A DNA stretch of 64,000 nt from Hondaea fermentalgiana (Eukaryota > Sar > Bigyra > Thraustochytrida > Thraustochytriidae): positions 67,769-131,768 of the forward strand of contig NPFB01000016.1 in the NCBI GenBank assembly GCA_014084085.1. The letters run 5' to 3'. The notes beneath the pieces were generated by a model that worked only from the letters and a program-made list of their open reading frames with translations, ran no database searches and was not told the origin of the DNA. A program made the translations under genes and the position numbers. Of this stretch, positions 56,301 through 64,000 are shown one piece after another (position 1 is the first letter of the stretch; each line of letters opens with the position of its first letter).

Positions 56301-58656
56301 GCCAAGTATCAAAGCCATCACCTCCCTCGCGCAAGTAGACGTTATCGGAGCACGCATCGTCATTGCTGGCGGCGTCGGACCTCTCTACAGTCACGCCAAT
56401 AGTACGCGGGACTCCCGCATGGCAGCAAAGGAGGCCCTGGAGGTTCTTGGGGTTGGCAATTTGAACGATCTTGTCGAAGTGTGGACAGCGCATCGGCGCA
56501 AAGGTGCTTTTCGCGAGCTCCGCGACGACGAGTACGTTGTTGAAGACAAGCAGGTGGATGAGGAAGAAGACGATGACCATCCTGTTGTGGATCCGCAACC
56601 TCTTATTCCCAGTTCGCATCGGCGGTCGATTCGAAAGCCTGAAGAGGATGGCGGTTCATCGCTCAATCGACGCAGCTCGACCGCGGCTGCCCTTGCGGCA
56701 AAGGCAAACGCGAGGAACGGCGGCAAGCGCGGTGATCGGCGACGGAATCTTCTGCTTTCGCAACGGTCGAATTCCATAAACTCGACACGCTCGTTTTACG
56801 AGCCCTCCCAGGCGCAGACTCCGCGCGTGCAGCGTGTTGTGAATCTGCTGACAAAATGGCGACGCACGGATGGCTCGAGCTTAATGGTTCGCTTGGACAG
56901 TTTGCGTGGGGACCCGTCAGGGTCGCGGCCTTTCCACAATGATGTTATACTTGGAAGCGGCGCGTTCTCGACCGTGTACAAGGCGTTCATGGTTCGCGAT
57001 GACATGACGCAAGAAGATCCCGATGATACCGATGGCGGCGGTGGCAGCAGCAGCGGCAGCGAGGACGCGCAGCCGCGATACATTCCGGTGGCCGTGAAGC
57101 GACTCACGGATGCAGCATTTGCGGACAATTCATTCCTGGATGAGATCAAAATTATGTCCAAGCTTCCGGCACACGGTAACATTTGCAACTTGCACGCGGT
57201 GGCGATGGCAGAGAACACGGCGTACATTATTAGCGAGCTTGGGGGGCCTCACACGCTTGCGCATCATCTTGCGTCAGCGCGCTCAGAGAATCCTGAAGCT
57301 GTGAGCCCGCTCTGTAAAAGCTGGGTGGCTCGTCTCAAGGTGGCGATTGGCATTTCCGAGGCACTCAAAGCCCTGCAAAGCTTGAATCCGATCATCGTTC
57401 ATTTGGACCTCAAGTCCTCAAACGTGTTGCTGACGGATTTGGGCGGCGGCAGGTATGTGCCAAAACTCTGCGACTTTGGTCTTGCAATTGAGCTCAAGGC
57501 GGGTTTGGAGTTTCTGAGTCCAGCCAATCACGGCACGCTGCAGTATATGGCACCCGAGGTGCTGCGCAATGAGGAGGTGGAGCTTTCGAAGGGTTTTGAT
57601 CAGGCTGCTGACACGTACTCCTTTGCGATTGTGCTCTGGGACATGGCGCACCCAGGCCGCGTCCCATGGGATGAGCTTGCGGTGGATACCGAGCTGGACT
57701 CGATTCAGGACCGTATTCGCGAGATGGTCTTGTCGCAGCGAAGGCCGACGCGTTTTAGCACGGAACACTGGCCCAAGGGTTACGAGCGTCTCATGCGTTC
57801 GTGCTGGAGGCACAAGCCCGAAGACCGGCCACCATTTGTCCGTAGTTTCCTCACTGACCCCGATTCCCTGACCTTTGCTTCAAGCAAGTCCAAAGACGGC
57901 GATGTCGCTCAAGAAACCATTGGCACGACGCTCAAGCGGATCATGTGGGACTACAAATCGGCGCGTCGCGTGCGCCGTGGACGTCATGACGCCTTCGAGG
58001 ACACGAGCAACGACGACTTTGTGAGGAGCGTGCGCGAGTCAGATAAGAACCGCGGATCCATCGATCACACCACTGATGGCCTTCAGGAATCACCTGCACG
58101 CTCTCGCCGGCCGACGCGACTACGCCGGCAGTCTTCTGTGCTCACGCACCGCCATTTGCCGCCCGAGATGGTAATCGATTATCACGATCACGATGACGAG
58201 TCTCACGCCGTCCATCCAATGCACGACAGTAGCGGCAATGGTGGTGGCGTGGGCAGCGCGTTCTCAAAGGCTTCCATCGTGGGCTCACCCCTTCCCCTTT
58301 CGCCCGTGCTTTCACAAGGCGGACTCTACTCGGCTGAGGAAAGTCCGGGTGGGACACGCCTTCAAGGTACTCAAAGCGTGACAGATCTTCGTGATGCATT
58401 GGGTCAAGCTGGCTCCAACAATGACCGGATTGGCGGTAGCATGCGGGATGTCTCGATTGGGAATAGTTTTACCGGGAGCACGAGAAGTCTTACGTACGGC
58501 GAGAGCAGAGGCTCGCTTTTCCGGCTTCCTGGGTCCGACTTTGCGTCAGGCCGCGTGACTCCGCCGGCGCGTCGTGTCTTCCGGCGTCACGTCTCGAACT
58601 CCGTGGATGAGTCAAGTCTAACTTCGAATTCCTCGCGGAGGCTCAACCTTGTGTGA
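53389..58656 (+). CDS. Armadillo-like repeat and TKL-type protein kinase (1,755 aa)
   Basis: The start is the ATG at 53389 (A at -3); the frame also contains a GTG at 53371. Residues 1-340 are Ser/Gln/His-rich and disordered. About 345-1040 is a helical armadillo/HEAT-like solenoid (LTFLDASDRDIRLHSGEAI, LRRVAAEVLGEYSS, AKAQIAQFLCTLCENVSDRHKVQLCESGVIVRLLRLA), interrupted by a poly-Gly run near 805-817. The kinase domain spans about 1183-1491: Gly loop LGSGAFSTVYKAF, Lys1237 in VAVKRL, Asp1340 in HLDLKSSN, Asp1362 in DFG, Glu1390 in MAPE. The HLDLKSSN loop and overall pattern point to the tyrosine-kinase-like group. All catalytic residues are present, so it should be active, but the HRD arginine is Leu (a non-RD kinase). 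The C-terminal 260 residues are Ser/Arg-rich. The partner and pathway are unknown. Confidence 0.88.
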   Translation: MSGGMDTAALARHLVARQQQHEQQQRRQQSEEGQDHDQTTTSTQAQAHRASASRASSSHRPGHQRNSTGELSVETPPRTGSLSSHTSGEESPPVTSARPRGARHARRASTPFSRAAAAATNAIASRVMRIASRGHSPSSAADESPRRLARNHSKDEDALLPENVPLHGTKAGQDGPEESFPNRAATKIDNKQITQDPSSFSKSSVGPPFLSEITQGRARQDTGFDSAETQNGDNDTNNGDYSQGLNIAKARASAAAAAAAAMHNKRVMDKDKQNRGEEFRAALNLPSISQEQTSRVGGNSSSPSIGGERPMSLPPSALVRNHVLPRPPSRVSAGGQNEIDPSLNELGRGIHVALTFLDASDRDIRLHSGEAIAQLLKDCGRRDIHNASSQGTGGQQKATFAELTMDEMSALKVLATSRASSLRRVAAEVLGEYSSRSGIPRGKTTLRSFLKDATDLVKSSECALQIFAVRVAIDFASKGTIWQKRLVEMHWFQLIVAVVSKTLQDATTTRRLHPHRTDSPTPADDAGVASGTDPSGATSVSTGLDADDVADGDGEGDGDASSSRNVGQTEIVLNFSEEQRRLLKLAFEFIGKLDLDDVEKSMKQGNRSDLLGEIREGRKKLINLLTDMCMGSSLHVHVSLLKLLFNAFGGLVRNLTKDHWQDGLEEQFIERALGIILERAEEAAHQHQSLVSAILSQSMMQGDADDMIPDMYDEAYEDGASHLQATEMLNGLASPMTPSTPSAMPGIVGFSQPGLGTSPATQAAATEATAALTQLQLAQQQMYRQTSSLTSSTLSYMSLGGFRNGGGGGGGGGGGMAGTPAAVAGTPRPSVLAAELAANESRWAQSQRNAQQSNQLLVKKLHLVALTMGALEVVQHACVSSRAIANATVELFEMRGVMRVLNMLYRSDVPGAKAQIAQFLCTLCENVSDRHKVQLCESGVIVRLLRLASPSSVYGKKSPGGLASSDEAAFVPSIKAITSLAQVDVIGARIVIAGGVGPLYSHANSTRDSRMAAKEALEVLGVGNLNDLVEVWTAHRRKGAFRELRDDEYVVEDKQVDEEEDDDHPVVDPQPLIPSSHRRSIRKPEEDGGSSLNRRSSTAAALAAKANARNGGKRGDRRRNLLLSQRSNSINSTRSFYEPSQAQTPRVQRVVNLLTKWRRTDGSSLMVRLDSLRGDPSGSRPFHNDVILGSGAFSTVYKAFMVRDDMTQEDPDDTDGGGGSSSGSEDAQPRYIPVAVKRLTDAAFADNSFLDEIKIMSKLPAHGNICNLHAVAMAENTAYIISELGGPHTLAHHLASARSENPEAVSPLCKSWVARLKVAIGISEALKALQSLNPIIVHLDLKSSNVLLTDLGGGRYVPKLCDFGLAIELKAGLEFLSPANHGTLQYMAPEVLRNEEVELSKGFDQAADTYSFAIVLWDMAHPGRVPWDELAVDTELDSIQDRIREMVLSQRRPTRFSTEHWPKGYERLMRSCWRHKPEDRPPFVRSFLTDPDSLTFASSKSKDGDVAQETIGTTLKRIMWDYKSARRVRRGRHDAFEDTSNDDFVRSVRESDKNRGSIDHTTDGLQESPARSRRPTRLRRQSSVLTHRHLPPEMVIDYHDHDDESHAVHPMHDSSGNGGGVGSAFSKASIVGSPLPLSPVLSQGGLYSAEESPGGTRLQGTQSVTDLRDALGQAGSNNDRIGGSMRDVSIGNSFTGSTRSLTYGESRGSLFRLPGSDFASGRVTPPARRVFRRHVSNSVDESSLTSNSSRRLNLV
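55801..55834 (+). repeat. In-frame GGC run (poly-Gly)
   Basis: About eleven consecutive GGC/GGG codons lie inside the solenoid region of the kinase gene. They are likely length-variable and encode a flexible loop. Confidence 0.9.
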
Positions 58657-58834
58657 GCGTATTCCAATACCGTCCCAACCTTTAACCTATGTTTCTATTT
58701 GTTTTTACTCATCCCTCCGACAGGCGCCAACCGTTCGCATCCGAGCGCCTCGCAAAGAAACATAAAAGATCTTCATACTTTCTTCACCATGGTCTCCACT
58801 TCTCCATACTTTCTGTCTGTCCTGCCACCTCGGA
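58657..58834. other. Short convergent 3' spacer
   Basis: This is 178 bp between the stop codons of the kinase and TPR genes. It is AT-rich and no gene is seen. Confidence 0.5.
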
Positions 58835-60640
58835 TTACTCGAGCAAGTCACGCTCGTATTTCTTCGTTTCTGGATGGTCGGCACCAAGGACGTCCGTGAG
58901 GAGCTCGAGGCCACGTCGCGCAGCCTCTTCTTGCATTTCATGTTGTTGCTGCTGCTTGTATACCTTGGCAAGCTCAAAGAGGGTCGCGGCCACCGACTCA
59001 TGGTGACCAGATCCATCGTCGCGGGTGTGATTGGTCTCGATGTCATAAACAGTGGCAAGGTCATCAATGACTAAAGAAAGTTCGGGATCGTTCTCGTCCA
59101 CCTCACGCGCCTTTTCAAGAATGCTGAGAGCCTCAAGGAGACTCGTTTTGGCCGCGTCAATGTCCCCGAGCTCGGTCTGCACTGCGCCAAGGTGCCGAAG
59201 CGCCAGAGCAACAGAAACGGAGCCCGCTCCGAAGGCAATTGTGCGCAGTTGGACCAAGCGGCGGAGCATGCTTTCAGATTCCTCTAGGTCTCCCAATTTT
59301 TCCAGGATGGTAATGAGATTATTGACGAGTTTTGAGCACGAGCTCTCGGCACCATCGGTCGCTTCGAGAATGGCAATTGCCTCGCGTAACAAGGGAACTG
59401 CGGACGCCAGGTCGCCTTTGCGCTCGAGAATGAGCGCCTTATTATTGAGGGAATAAGCAAGCAATGGATGCGATCCGCCGCCGAGACGCGTGAATTTGAT
59501 GACAAAGTCAAAGAGCTTGAGGGCCTCGTCCCACTCTTCATTGCGTGAGTGCATGACTGCAATGCGGTTGATAGCCTTGGCCGTGGGTCTAAATTGAATG
59601 TCCTTTTTCTCGGCAAGTCTGGGCACCTCGTGCGCAAAGGTGTGCATGAACCAGATCCCGAGCTGCTTGACAACGACCCTGTCGGTGAGCTCTGCGCGTC
59701 GCGCGATGATATCTTCGTCATCGGCCTCGGCATCATCTTGTTCGCTTTCCGAGTCACTGGCATCTGCTTCTGCCGACTCTCGGAAGATGTCTGCCAAGTA
59801 CGATAAACCCCAAGCAGAGCTGATGGAGATTGTGGCCATCATGTCGTCGAAGTAAGTGAGACCGTGCGATCGAAATGACGCGAGAAGGTCGCGCTTGGCT
59901 TCGGGTGGGAGAATGACGATCGTATCAAGGTCTTCGTCTCGTGCACAGGCGATTTCCCAGAGGATCTTGGCGTGTCGGAATGATTCGTTGGAAGGCTTGT
60001 GGGCGTCCTTGAAGCCCCAGGTCTCGACATATACGAGGTGCTCCGAGCAGGCGCCAACTCGGTCAACGATTGAGAGCTCATATTCACGCATGAACTCCTC
60101 GTTACCTTCGTCCAAAGAAAAGGGGTCCACATTGAGGGGCTCAAACCAAAAGTAGACGGAGGTAGGATCGTCGTCTTCGCCGTCAAAGAAAGCTTGCAGA
60201 GCTGCCACGAGCTTGCCTAGAGACGCGTGCGGAGGTGCACTGAGATAGTAGCACTTGAACTCCTGGTTTGCCACGTGACGGTCGTCGAGGACGTTGGCAA
60301 TTGCCGTGTGGCGGCCGGCCACGGAGGGCTTAATGGCGAACTCGATGACATCTTTGATGGTCCAGTGCGAGCGTCTCTTGAACTCGATTTTGGACCTTGG
60401 GATCTCAAACACCTTTTCGGAACCTGGGAATCGCACCTTGGGCATGGACAAGAAAGTACCGCGCTTGACCAGCTCAAGCGTCATGCCTGGCGAAAGGCTT
60501 TCGCCCTCGTCCGTGACCACGTGGCCCCTGACGGTCATGAGCTCAGTATTTTTGCAGAGAATGTTCGTGTCAATGGTGTTGAAGAGCTCCACGAGGTAGT
60601 TGAGGTTGACGCCTCGTCTGGCGACGAGAGTTGGGTCCAT
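58835..60640 (-). CDS. TPR (kinesin-light-chain-like) protein with TIR-like front domain
   Basis: The product is 601 residues with an ATG start. Residues 1-110 are unassigned. Residues about 125-255 resemble the short alpha/beta domain that precedes TPRs in many stramenopile proteins: FKCYYLSAPPHASLGKLV, SVYFWFEPLNVDPFS, RVGACSEHLVYVETWG, then HAKILWEIACARDED. This is the FW-D-x-F-S-V ... W-C-L-W-E-I pattern, here with the key Cys replaced. Residues about 345-600 are KLC-type TPRs (ALKLFDFVIKF, LAYSLNNKALILERKGDLASAVPLLREAIAILE, ALALRHLGAVQTELGDIDAAKTSLLEALSILE, and the ADHPETKKYERDL ending). The function is unknown; TPRs bind proteins and TIR-like domains are often signalling modules. Its convergent neighbour is the kinase gene. 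Confidence 0.8.
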   Translation of the reverse strand: MDPTLVARRGVNLNYLVELFNTIDTNILCKNTELMTVRGHVVTDEGESLSPGMTLELVKRGTFLSMPKVRFPGSEKVFEIPRSKIEFKRRSHWTIKDVIEFAIKPSVAGRHTAIANVLDDRHVANQEFKCYYLSAPPHASLGKLVAALQAFFDGEDDDPTSVYFWFEPLNVDPFSLDEGNEEFMREYELSIVDRVGACSEHLVYVETWGFKDAHKPSNESFRHAKILWEIACARDEDLDTIVILPPEAKRDLLASFRSHGLTYFDDMMATISISSAWGLSYLADIFRESAEADASDSESEQDDAEADDEDIIARRAELTDRVVVKQLGIWFMHTFAHEVPRLAEKKDIQFRPTAKAINRIAVMHSRNEEWDEALKLFDFVIKFTRLGGGSHPLLAYSLNNKALILERKGDLASAVPLLREAIAILEATDGAESSCSKLVNNLITILEKLGDLEESESMLRRLVQLRTIAFGAGSVSVALALRHLGAVQTELGDIDAAKTSLLEALSILEKAREVDENDPELSLVIDDLATVYDIETNHTRDDGSGHHESVAATLFELAKVYKQQQQHEMQEEAARRGLELLTDVLGADHPETKKYERDLLE

Positions 60641-61169
60641 TGTGCCCGGAAAGGCCTGAGGCTCGCCTCAGATGGGTCCCGTTGGGTCCGGGCGGGGCAG
60701 TAAAGTCAATCTCGCGATCAGCTTTCGCCGTACTGCCGGAGCGAAAAGGCGGAGGCGAGAAGGGAAAGAAAGAAAGGGAGGGAGGAGGCGAGCGAGATAC
60801 GTGCCTTGAGCGTGCTCGCGGCTCCTCGCTCGCCTACTCACTCGCTCGTCCGTCCGTCCGTCCGCCCACGGCCGCAAAAAGCAAAACACGCGCAGTTTGC
60901 TGTCTAGGCAAGCGCAAACCGGCAGCGAGAGGCGCGCGCGTGCCGCATGATTAGCCCCGGCAAGGGCCGAAAAAGTGTGTGCATCCATGTGTAGAAGGCA
61001 AAGAGGCCCAAAGTAAGGGCCTATTGCACGGCCGCGGCGGACGGGCCCTTGTAAACAAACGATGGCACCTAACGATGACACTAACGATGACACCCACCCA
61101 TCCATAGTGACATTAGCCTTGTTAGGACGACATCAGGGATGTCATTGCGTTTCGCTTTTCGTTTGTTGA
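60641..61169. promoter_or_regulatory. Upstream region of the TIR-like/TPR gene
   Basis: This is GC-rich sequence with a GTCC tetranucleotide run (60848-60866) and a tandem ACTAACGATGACA pair (about 61066-61091). It should contain the promoter of the minus-strand TPR gene. No gene is seen. Confidence 0.4.
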
Positions 61170-61538
61170 GGATCGACGCGTATACATCGCAGACGTGTAG
61201 GCGCAAGCGTGTGGATGTGGTGTAGGCTTGGGATTTTGTTCTTTTATGTCATTCCTGCCGTGTCCTTTTCTCTTCTCTACCTCGCGATCGACCTTTTCCC
61301 CAAGAACCAGATGCTGCTCATGATCCTCTTTTTCGAGGGTTTTGTCCCGACAGCCAACATGTGCGCCATTTGCGCTCTGTGCTTGACAGTGTGTTTCGAT
61401 TATCTTTACGAGCCTGAAAGCGACTTCGTTAGGGAATCGCTCTTCCATTTGGAATTTGCTTTTCGCTTCACAGTCAGAGACCAAGACATGACAAAGACCG
61501 ATGAGACTTTGGCGGCAATCGTTTGCCTATCACATTAA
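61170..61538 (+). pseudogene. Relic of a PIN/auxin-efflux-type membrane carrier (C-terminal part)
   Basis: The frame is open from 61170 to the stop at 61538, with an ATG at 61215. The translation reads RLGILFFYVIPAVSF, LLYLAIDLFPKNQMLLMILFFEGFVPTANMCAI, then ESDFVRESLFHLEFAFRFTV. The order of an Arg-led hydrophobic helix, an acidic/Pro loop, a helix with E-x-x-x-P-T/S-A-x-N, and a later E-x4-R-x-x-LF block fits the end of Mem_trans (PF03547) carriers. The N-terminal domain and any credible upstream exon are missing, and Phe/Cys content is high. I read it as a decayed gene copy, though a 3' exon of a spliced gene is possible. Confidence 0.4.
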
Positions 61539-62290
61539 CTAACAGTAAAATTAATTTGAGGGCCAATCAGCGGACGGTTATCGTCACAATTCTTTTTTAA
61601 CCTGATGAATCCATACACATCAGAGCGTGCAGCCAGAATTTGATCTTTTGTCTCCGAATTTATGATCTCGGTCCCACGTATGCTATCGAGATACAAGTCT
61701 GACTCCAATGATTTCACGAACAACGAAAAACGTTCGCCAACAGCAGGAACGAGGGCCAGTCAGCGCACGCGCGACCCGCTCCTCCACGTTCGTTTATCAT
61801 CACCCGTCTTTTTCTCTTTGCCTGACTAACGTTGAGAACATGGCAATACCCGGTCCTTGTTCTCAAACACATGCACGCTGCAGCTGGCCGTGCCTGACAT
61901 GCCGCTGCCGGTGTGGAGACCTCGCTTGCCTGGATTGCGTGCACACAAAGGAACCTGAAGTTTGCGAGCAATTCGCGGGGGCGTGTATAGTCTAGCGAGC
62001 AGTTGCGCGCCAGAACCTACATGCATTGCTTCTACTCCAGGCGCACGGCGAGGTGAAACCTGGCGCAGGCGATGTCGCTCGCCCCCCACCTTCCTCTCCT
62101 CCCTCAGCAACCGATCGTTGCTGGCGTCATCGTTTTCTCGCCGGCGATCCGGCCGGGGTTCCTGGGCCTCACTGCGCGTTGCCTTGTAGTAAGTAGTATG
62201 CGCCATCCATGAATTAGTTCCTCGAGTTCTGCGTGCTCACGGCCACGTCGAGTGGAGCCAGGCAAAGCAGGGCTTGATTGTGAAGCAGGC

Positions 62291-62320
62291 CTGGGCTGGG
62301 CTGGGCTGGGCTGGGCTGGG
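62291..62320 (+). repeat. CTGGG pentanucleotide array, G-quadruplex-capable
   Basis: Six perfect CTGGG units give six G-triplets separated by two bases, which meets the canonical G3N1-7 quadruplex rule. Confidence 0.9.
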
Positions 62321-62907
62321 ACCGCGAAAGTGGAGACCTTGGTGCTTGGCCAAGAAAACCCTCGCGATTGATTCTTGATCGATCGATCAATCATCGCGAT
62401 CGGCCGACCGGCCCTCCGTCTGCTGCCATCCGTCTGCAATATGCTGCCGTCCGCCCGTTGCGGATGATCTTGAATCGTGCGGCATTCGCCATCGAAAGCA
62501 CGGCAAGAAGGACGAAGAACCGGAAAATCGAAGAAAGGAAGGATTCGCACGGCGGCCCAAGCCACCCATCCAGCCTGAGACCAGCCCGACAGACAGACAG
62601 CCCGAGGGAAAGGAAGGAAGATGGCGCGCTCGCGACAGCGAGCAACACCAAGTTCCGCATCGTGCGGGATGATGTCAGCCCGCACACGTTGTTCACGTTG
62701 GTCAGTGCATGAGCGCGCAATCGGGAGCAGCCAAGCGCACCCGCGAACGTAGAACCGGTCCAGCCGCGCGTTCCAGTTCGCGGATGCGGCTTCGGCTGGC
62801 CTTATTTACTACATACTACATGGGCCTCGAACAAGCAAGCCCAGCCAAGCTGGTTTTGCCGCACACCGAGGCACCGATCAAAGAACGACTGCACGCCGCA
62901 CAGAGTG

Positions 62908-62944
62908 CCTCGCCTCGCCTCGCCTCGCCTCGCCTCGCCTCGCC
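62908..62944. repeat. CGCCT pentanucleotide array
   Basis: Seven CGCCT-type units followed by a degenerate copy. Confidence 0.9.
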
Positions 62945-63352
62945 GCGTCCGGCCGCGCCTCGCCCGCCTCGTTGCTCGCGCGGGACCCGCGAATTCCTTC
63001 TTTTTGTTGGCGTTGGCTTTTGCTTTTCTCGCATTCTTTCTTTTGTTTTTCTCCTTTCTCGGCGGGTCTTTCACGCTCCCGCGCGCGCACCCGGTGTGCG
63101 CGCGGGGACACCTAAATCTGGACCCGAAAGGTGTGCGCCGCACGCGCCCACTGCGGCGCCGTGGCGTCGCTCCGTCGCGCCGTTGACGCAGCGCGCGGCG
63201 GTCGAGGCCGCCGACGACGGCATGCCGGAGGGGCTGCGAAGGCTGGCCGGCATTGCACGCGGCAGGCGCGGCGTTGTGCCCGGCCCCGCGCGTCACGTCG
63301 CTGTTGTCCGGAAGTCTTGAAGATGATGATGGTGCGCGGGGAAGAGCGCGAG

Positions 63353-63386
63353 AGAGGACGGGAGGGATGGAGGGAGGGAGGGAGGA
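63353..63386 (+). repeat. GGGA-rich tract
   Basis: GGGAGGGATGGAGGGAGGGAGGGAGG-type sequence, also able to form a G-quadruplex. Confidence 0.8.
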
Positions 63387-64000
63387 CTTACAAGCTCGAC
63401 AACTGTGTCATCGCCGACGATCCATTGACACAAGACAGAACAACACGCCACACGAAGGAAGGCCTCGAATCGAAACATCGCATCGGCGTACGTCACTGTT
63501 CAATGGACATGTGATGCAGCGAAGAAACCTTCATCTTGCCGCCGCTACCCTTCATGTCCAGTAAACCTCGGGCTCGGTCCAGCCACGGCTTGACGCGGCG
63601 GGGCGGACTTGCTTTGCTCATTCCTAGCTTTACTTTTCAGGCTACTTTCGCTGCCTCGCCTCGTGTCTCTCTGCCTGCGCCTTCATCCGAGTCATCTCTG
63701 CCCACTGCTCGAGCCTGCACTGCTCGCGCGAGCTGCCTGCGTCGTCGCCGCAGCTGCTTCCCGGCGGCCAAAGATGCGCGGGGCAGCTTGAGGGCGAGGC
63801 AAGGTCGAGGGCTCCTGGCTGTTTGTACGTGTTGCAGTGCCGTGCGTGCTCGTCTTATCTAGCTCGCCTTCCTCGCAGCCGCTGCAGATCAGCAATTGCC
63901 GCGCTCTGCGGTCACGGTAAGCGCTTTCTTGCGGACGGGCCCGGCGCGCACCCTCGCCCGCCCGCTGGCGGCGCGCGGGCAGGCGTCCGGGCGGACGGGC

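Larger units (their letters stand above)
61539..64000. other. Non-coding, repeat-containing end of the window
   Basis: No ORF here has a recognisable domain; the longest (62709-63320, plus strand) is Arg/Pro/Ala-rich and crosses a pentanucleotide array. The region holds a GGGCT array (62291-62320), a CGCCT array (62908-62944) and a G-rich GGGA tract (63353-63386). It ends in very GC-rich sequence that could be a promoter for a gene beyond 64000. Confidence 0.5.

Noticed and set aside
62709..63320. 203-codon plus-strand ORF near the end of the window
   Set aside because: Crosses the CGCCT array (read as SPRLA repeats), Arg/Pro-rich, no domain.
1..64000. tRNA, rRNA or snRNA genes
   Set aside because: No cloverleaf with paired arms, A/B boxes or conserved rRNA/snRNA stretch was recognised by eye; a tRNAscan/Infernal run would be needed to exclude them.

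Overview
The window looks like nuclear DNA of a compact, GC-rich, intron-poor protist. The best fit is a labyrinthulomycete/thraustochytrid-type stramenopile. Reasons: very long uninterrupted ORFs (one of 4,914 codons) with eukaryote-only domains (HECT, UBE2J, F-box, T1/BTB, CAP-Gly, ADAT3, U3 snoRNP factor); a TPR protein whose front domain I associate with stramenopiles; an LRR protein with a Ser/Thr/Pro stalk containing SKPTPQPT; a CFAP20-type flagellar protein; and almost no intron signal. The taxon is inference. Two runs of exactly 100 N (26873-26972 and 53114-53213) mark assembly gaps of unknown true size.

Layout. 1-10 kb: the 3' part of a ZNF598/Hel2 RING ligase, a small membrane RING protein, a KCTD-like T1 protein, a CFAP20-domain protein and a Zn/Cd-type P1B ATPase with an N-terminal Cys/His repeat. 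10.9-25.7 kb: one giant ankyrin-HECT ubiquitin ligase. 25.9-35 kb: an unrecognised gene cut by gap 1, a neuferricin-like cytochrome-b5/TPR protein, a large protein with a degenerate SGNH-like domain, and a tail-anchored UBE2J E2. 35-44.2 kb: a C2HC/CAP-Gly protein, an F-box/ankyrin/EF-hand-like protein, a Nei-type DNA glycosylase with Val at position 2 and two SAP domains, ADAT3, and a tiny coiled-coil ORF 42 bp upstream of ADAT3. 44.2-48.5 kb: a repeat-rich spacer, a secreted GPI-type LRR protein and a Utp16/Bud21-like acidic nucleolar protein. 48.9-60.6 kb: a type II membrane protein with two LamG-like domains and three copies of an unnamed C-terminal repeat, a large armadillo/TKL-kinase protein, and a TIR-like/TPR protein. 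60.6-64 kb is mostly non-coding, with a probable relic of a PIN/auxin-efflux-type carrier and G-rich and pentanucleotide repeats.

Six genes in the first 41 kb belong to ubiquitin pathways (ZNF598, membrane RING, KCTD, HECT, UBE2J, F-box). They are not co-oriented, so this is not an operon, only a notable neighbourhood. Genes alternate strands with short convergent spacers (96-508 bp) and longer GC-rich divergent spacers (about 0.55-1.6 kb). Several of those longer upstream spacers carry tetranucleotide repeats. Several long ORFs open with non-ATG codons, so I moved those starts to the first well-placed ATG. The most unusual protein-level observations are the methyltransferase-like (PCMT-fold) segment inside the HECT ligase, the NEIL3-like Val2 in a bacterial-type Nei fused to SAP domains, the inactive-looking SGNH domain, the 45-residue Cys/His repeats of the metal ATPase, and the repeat in the lectin-like membrane protein.
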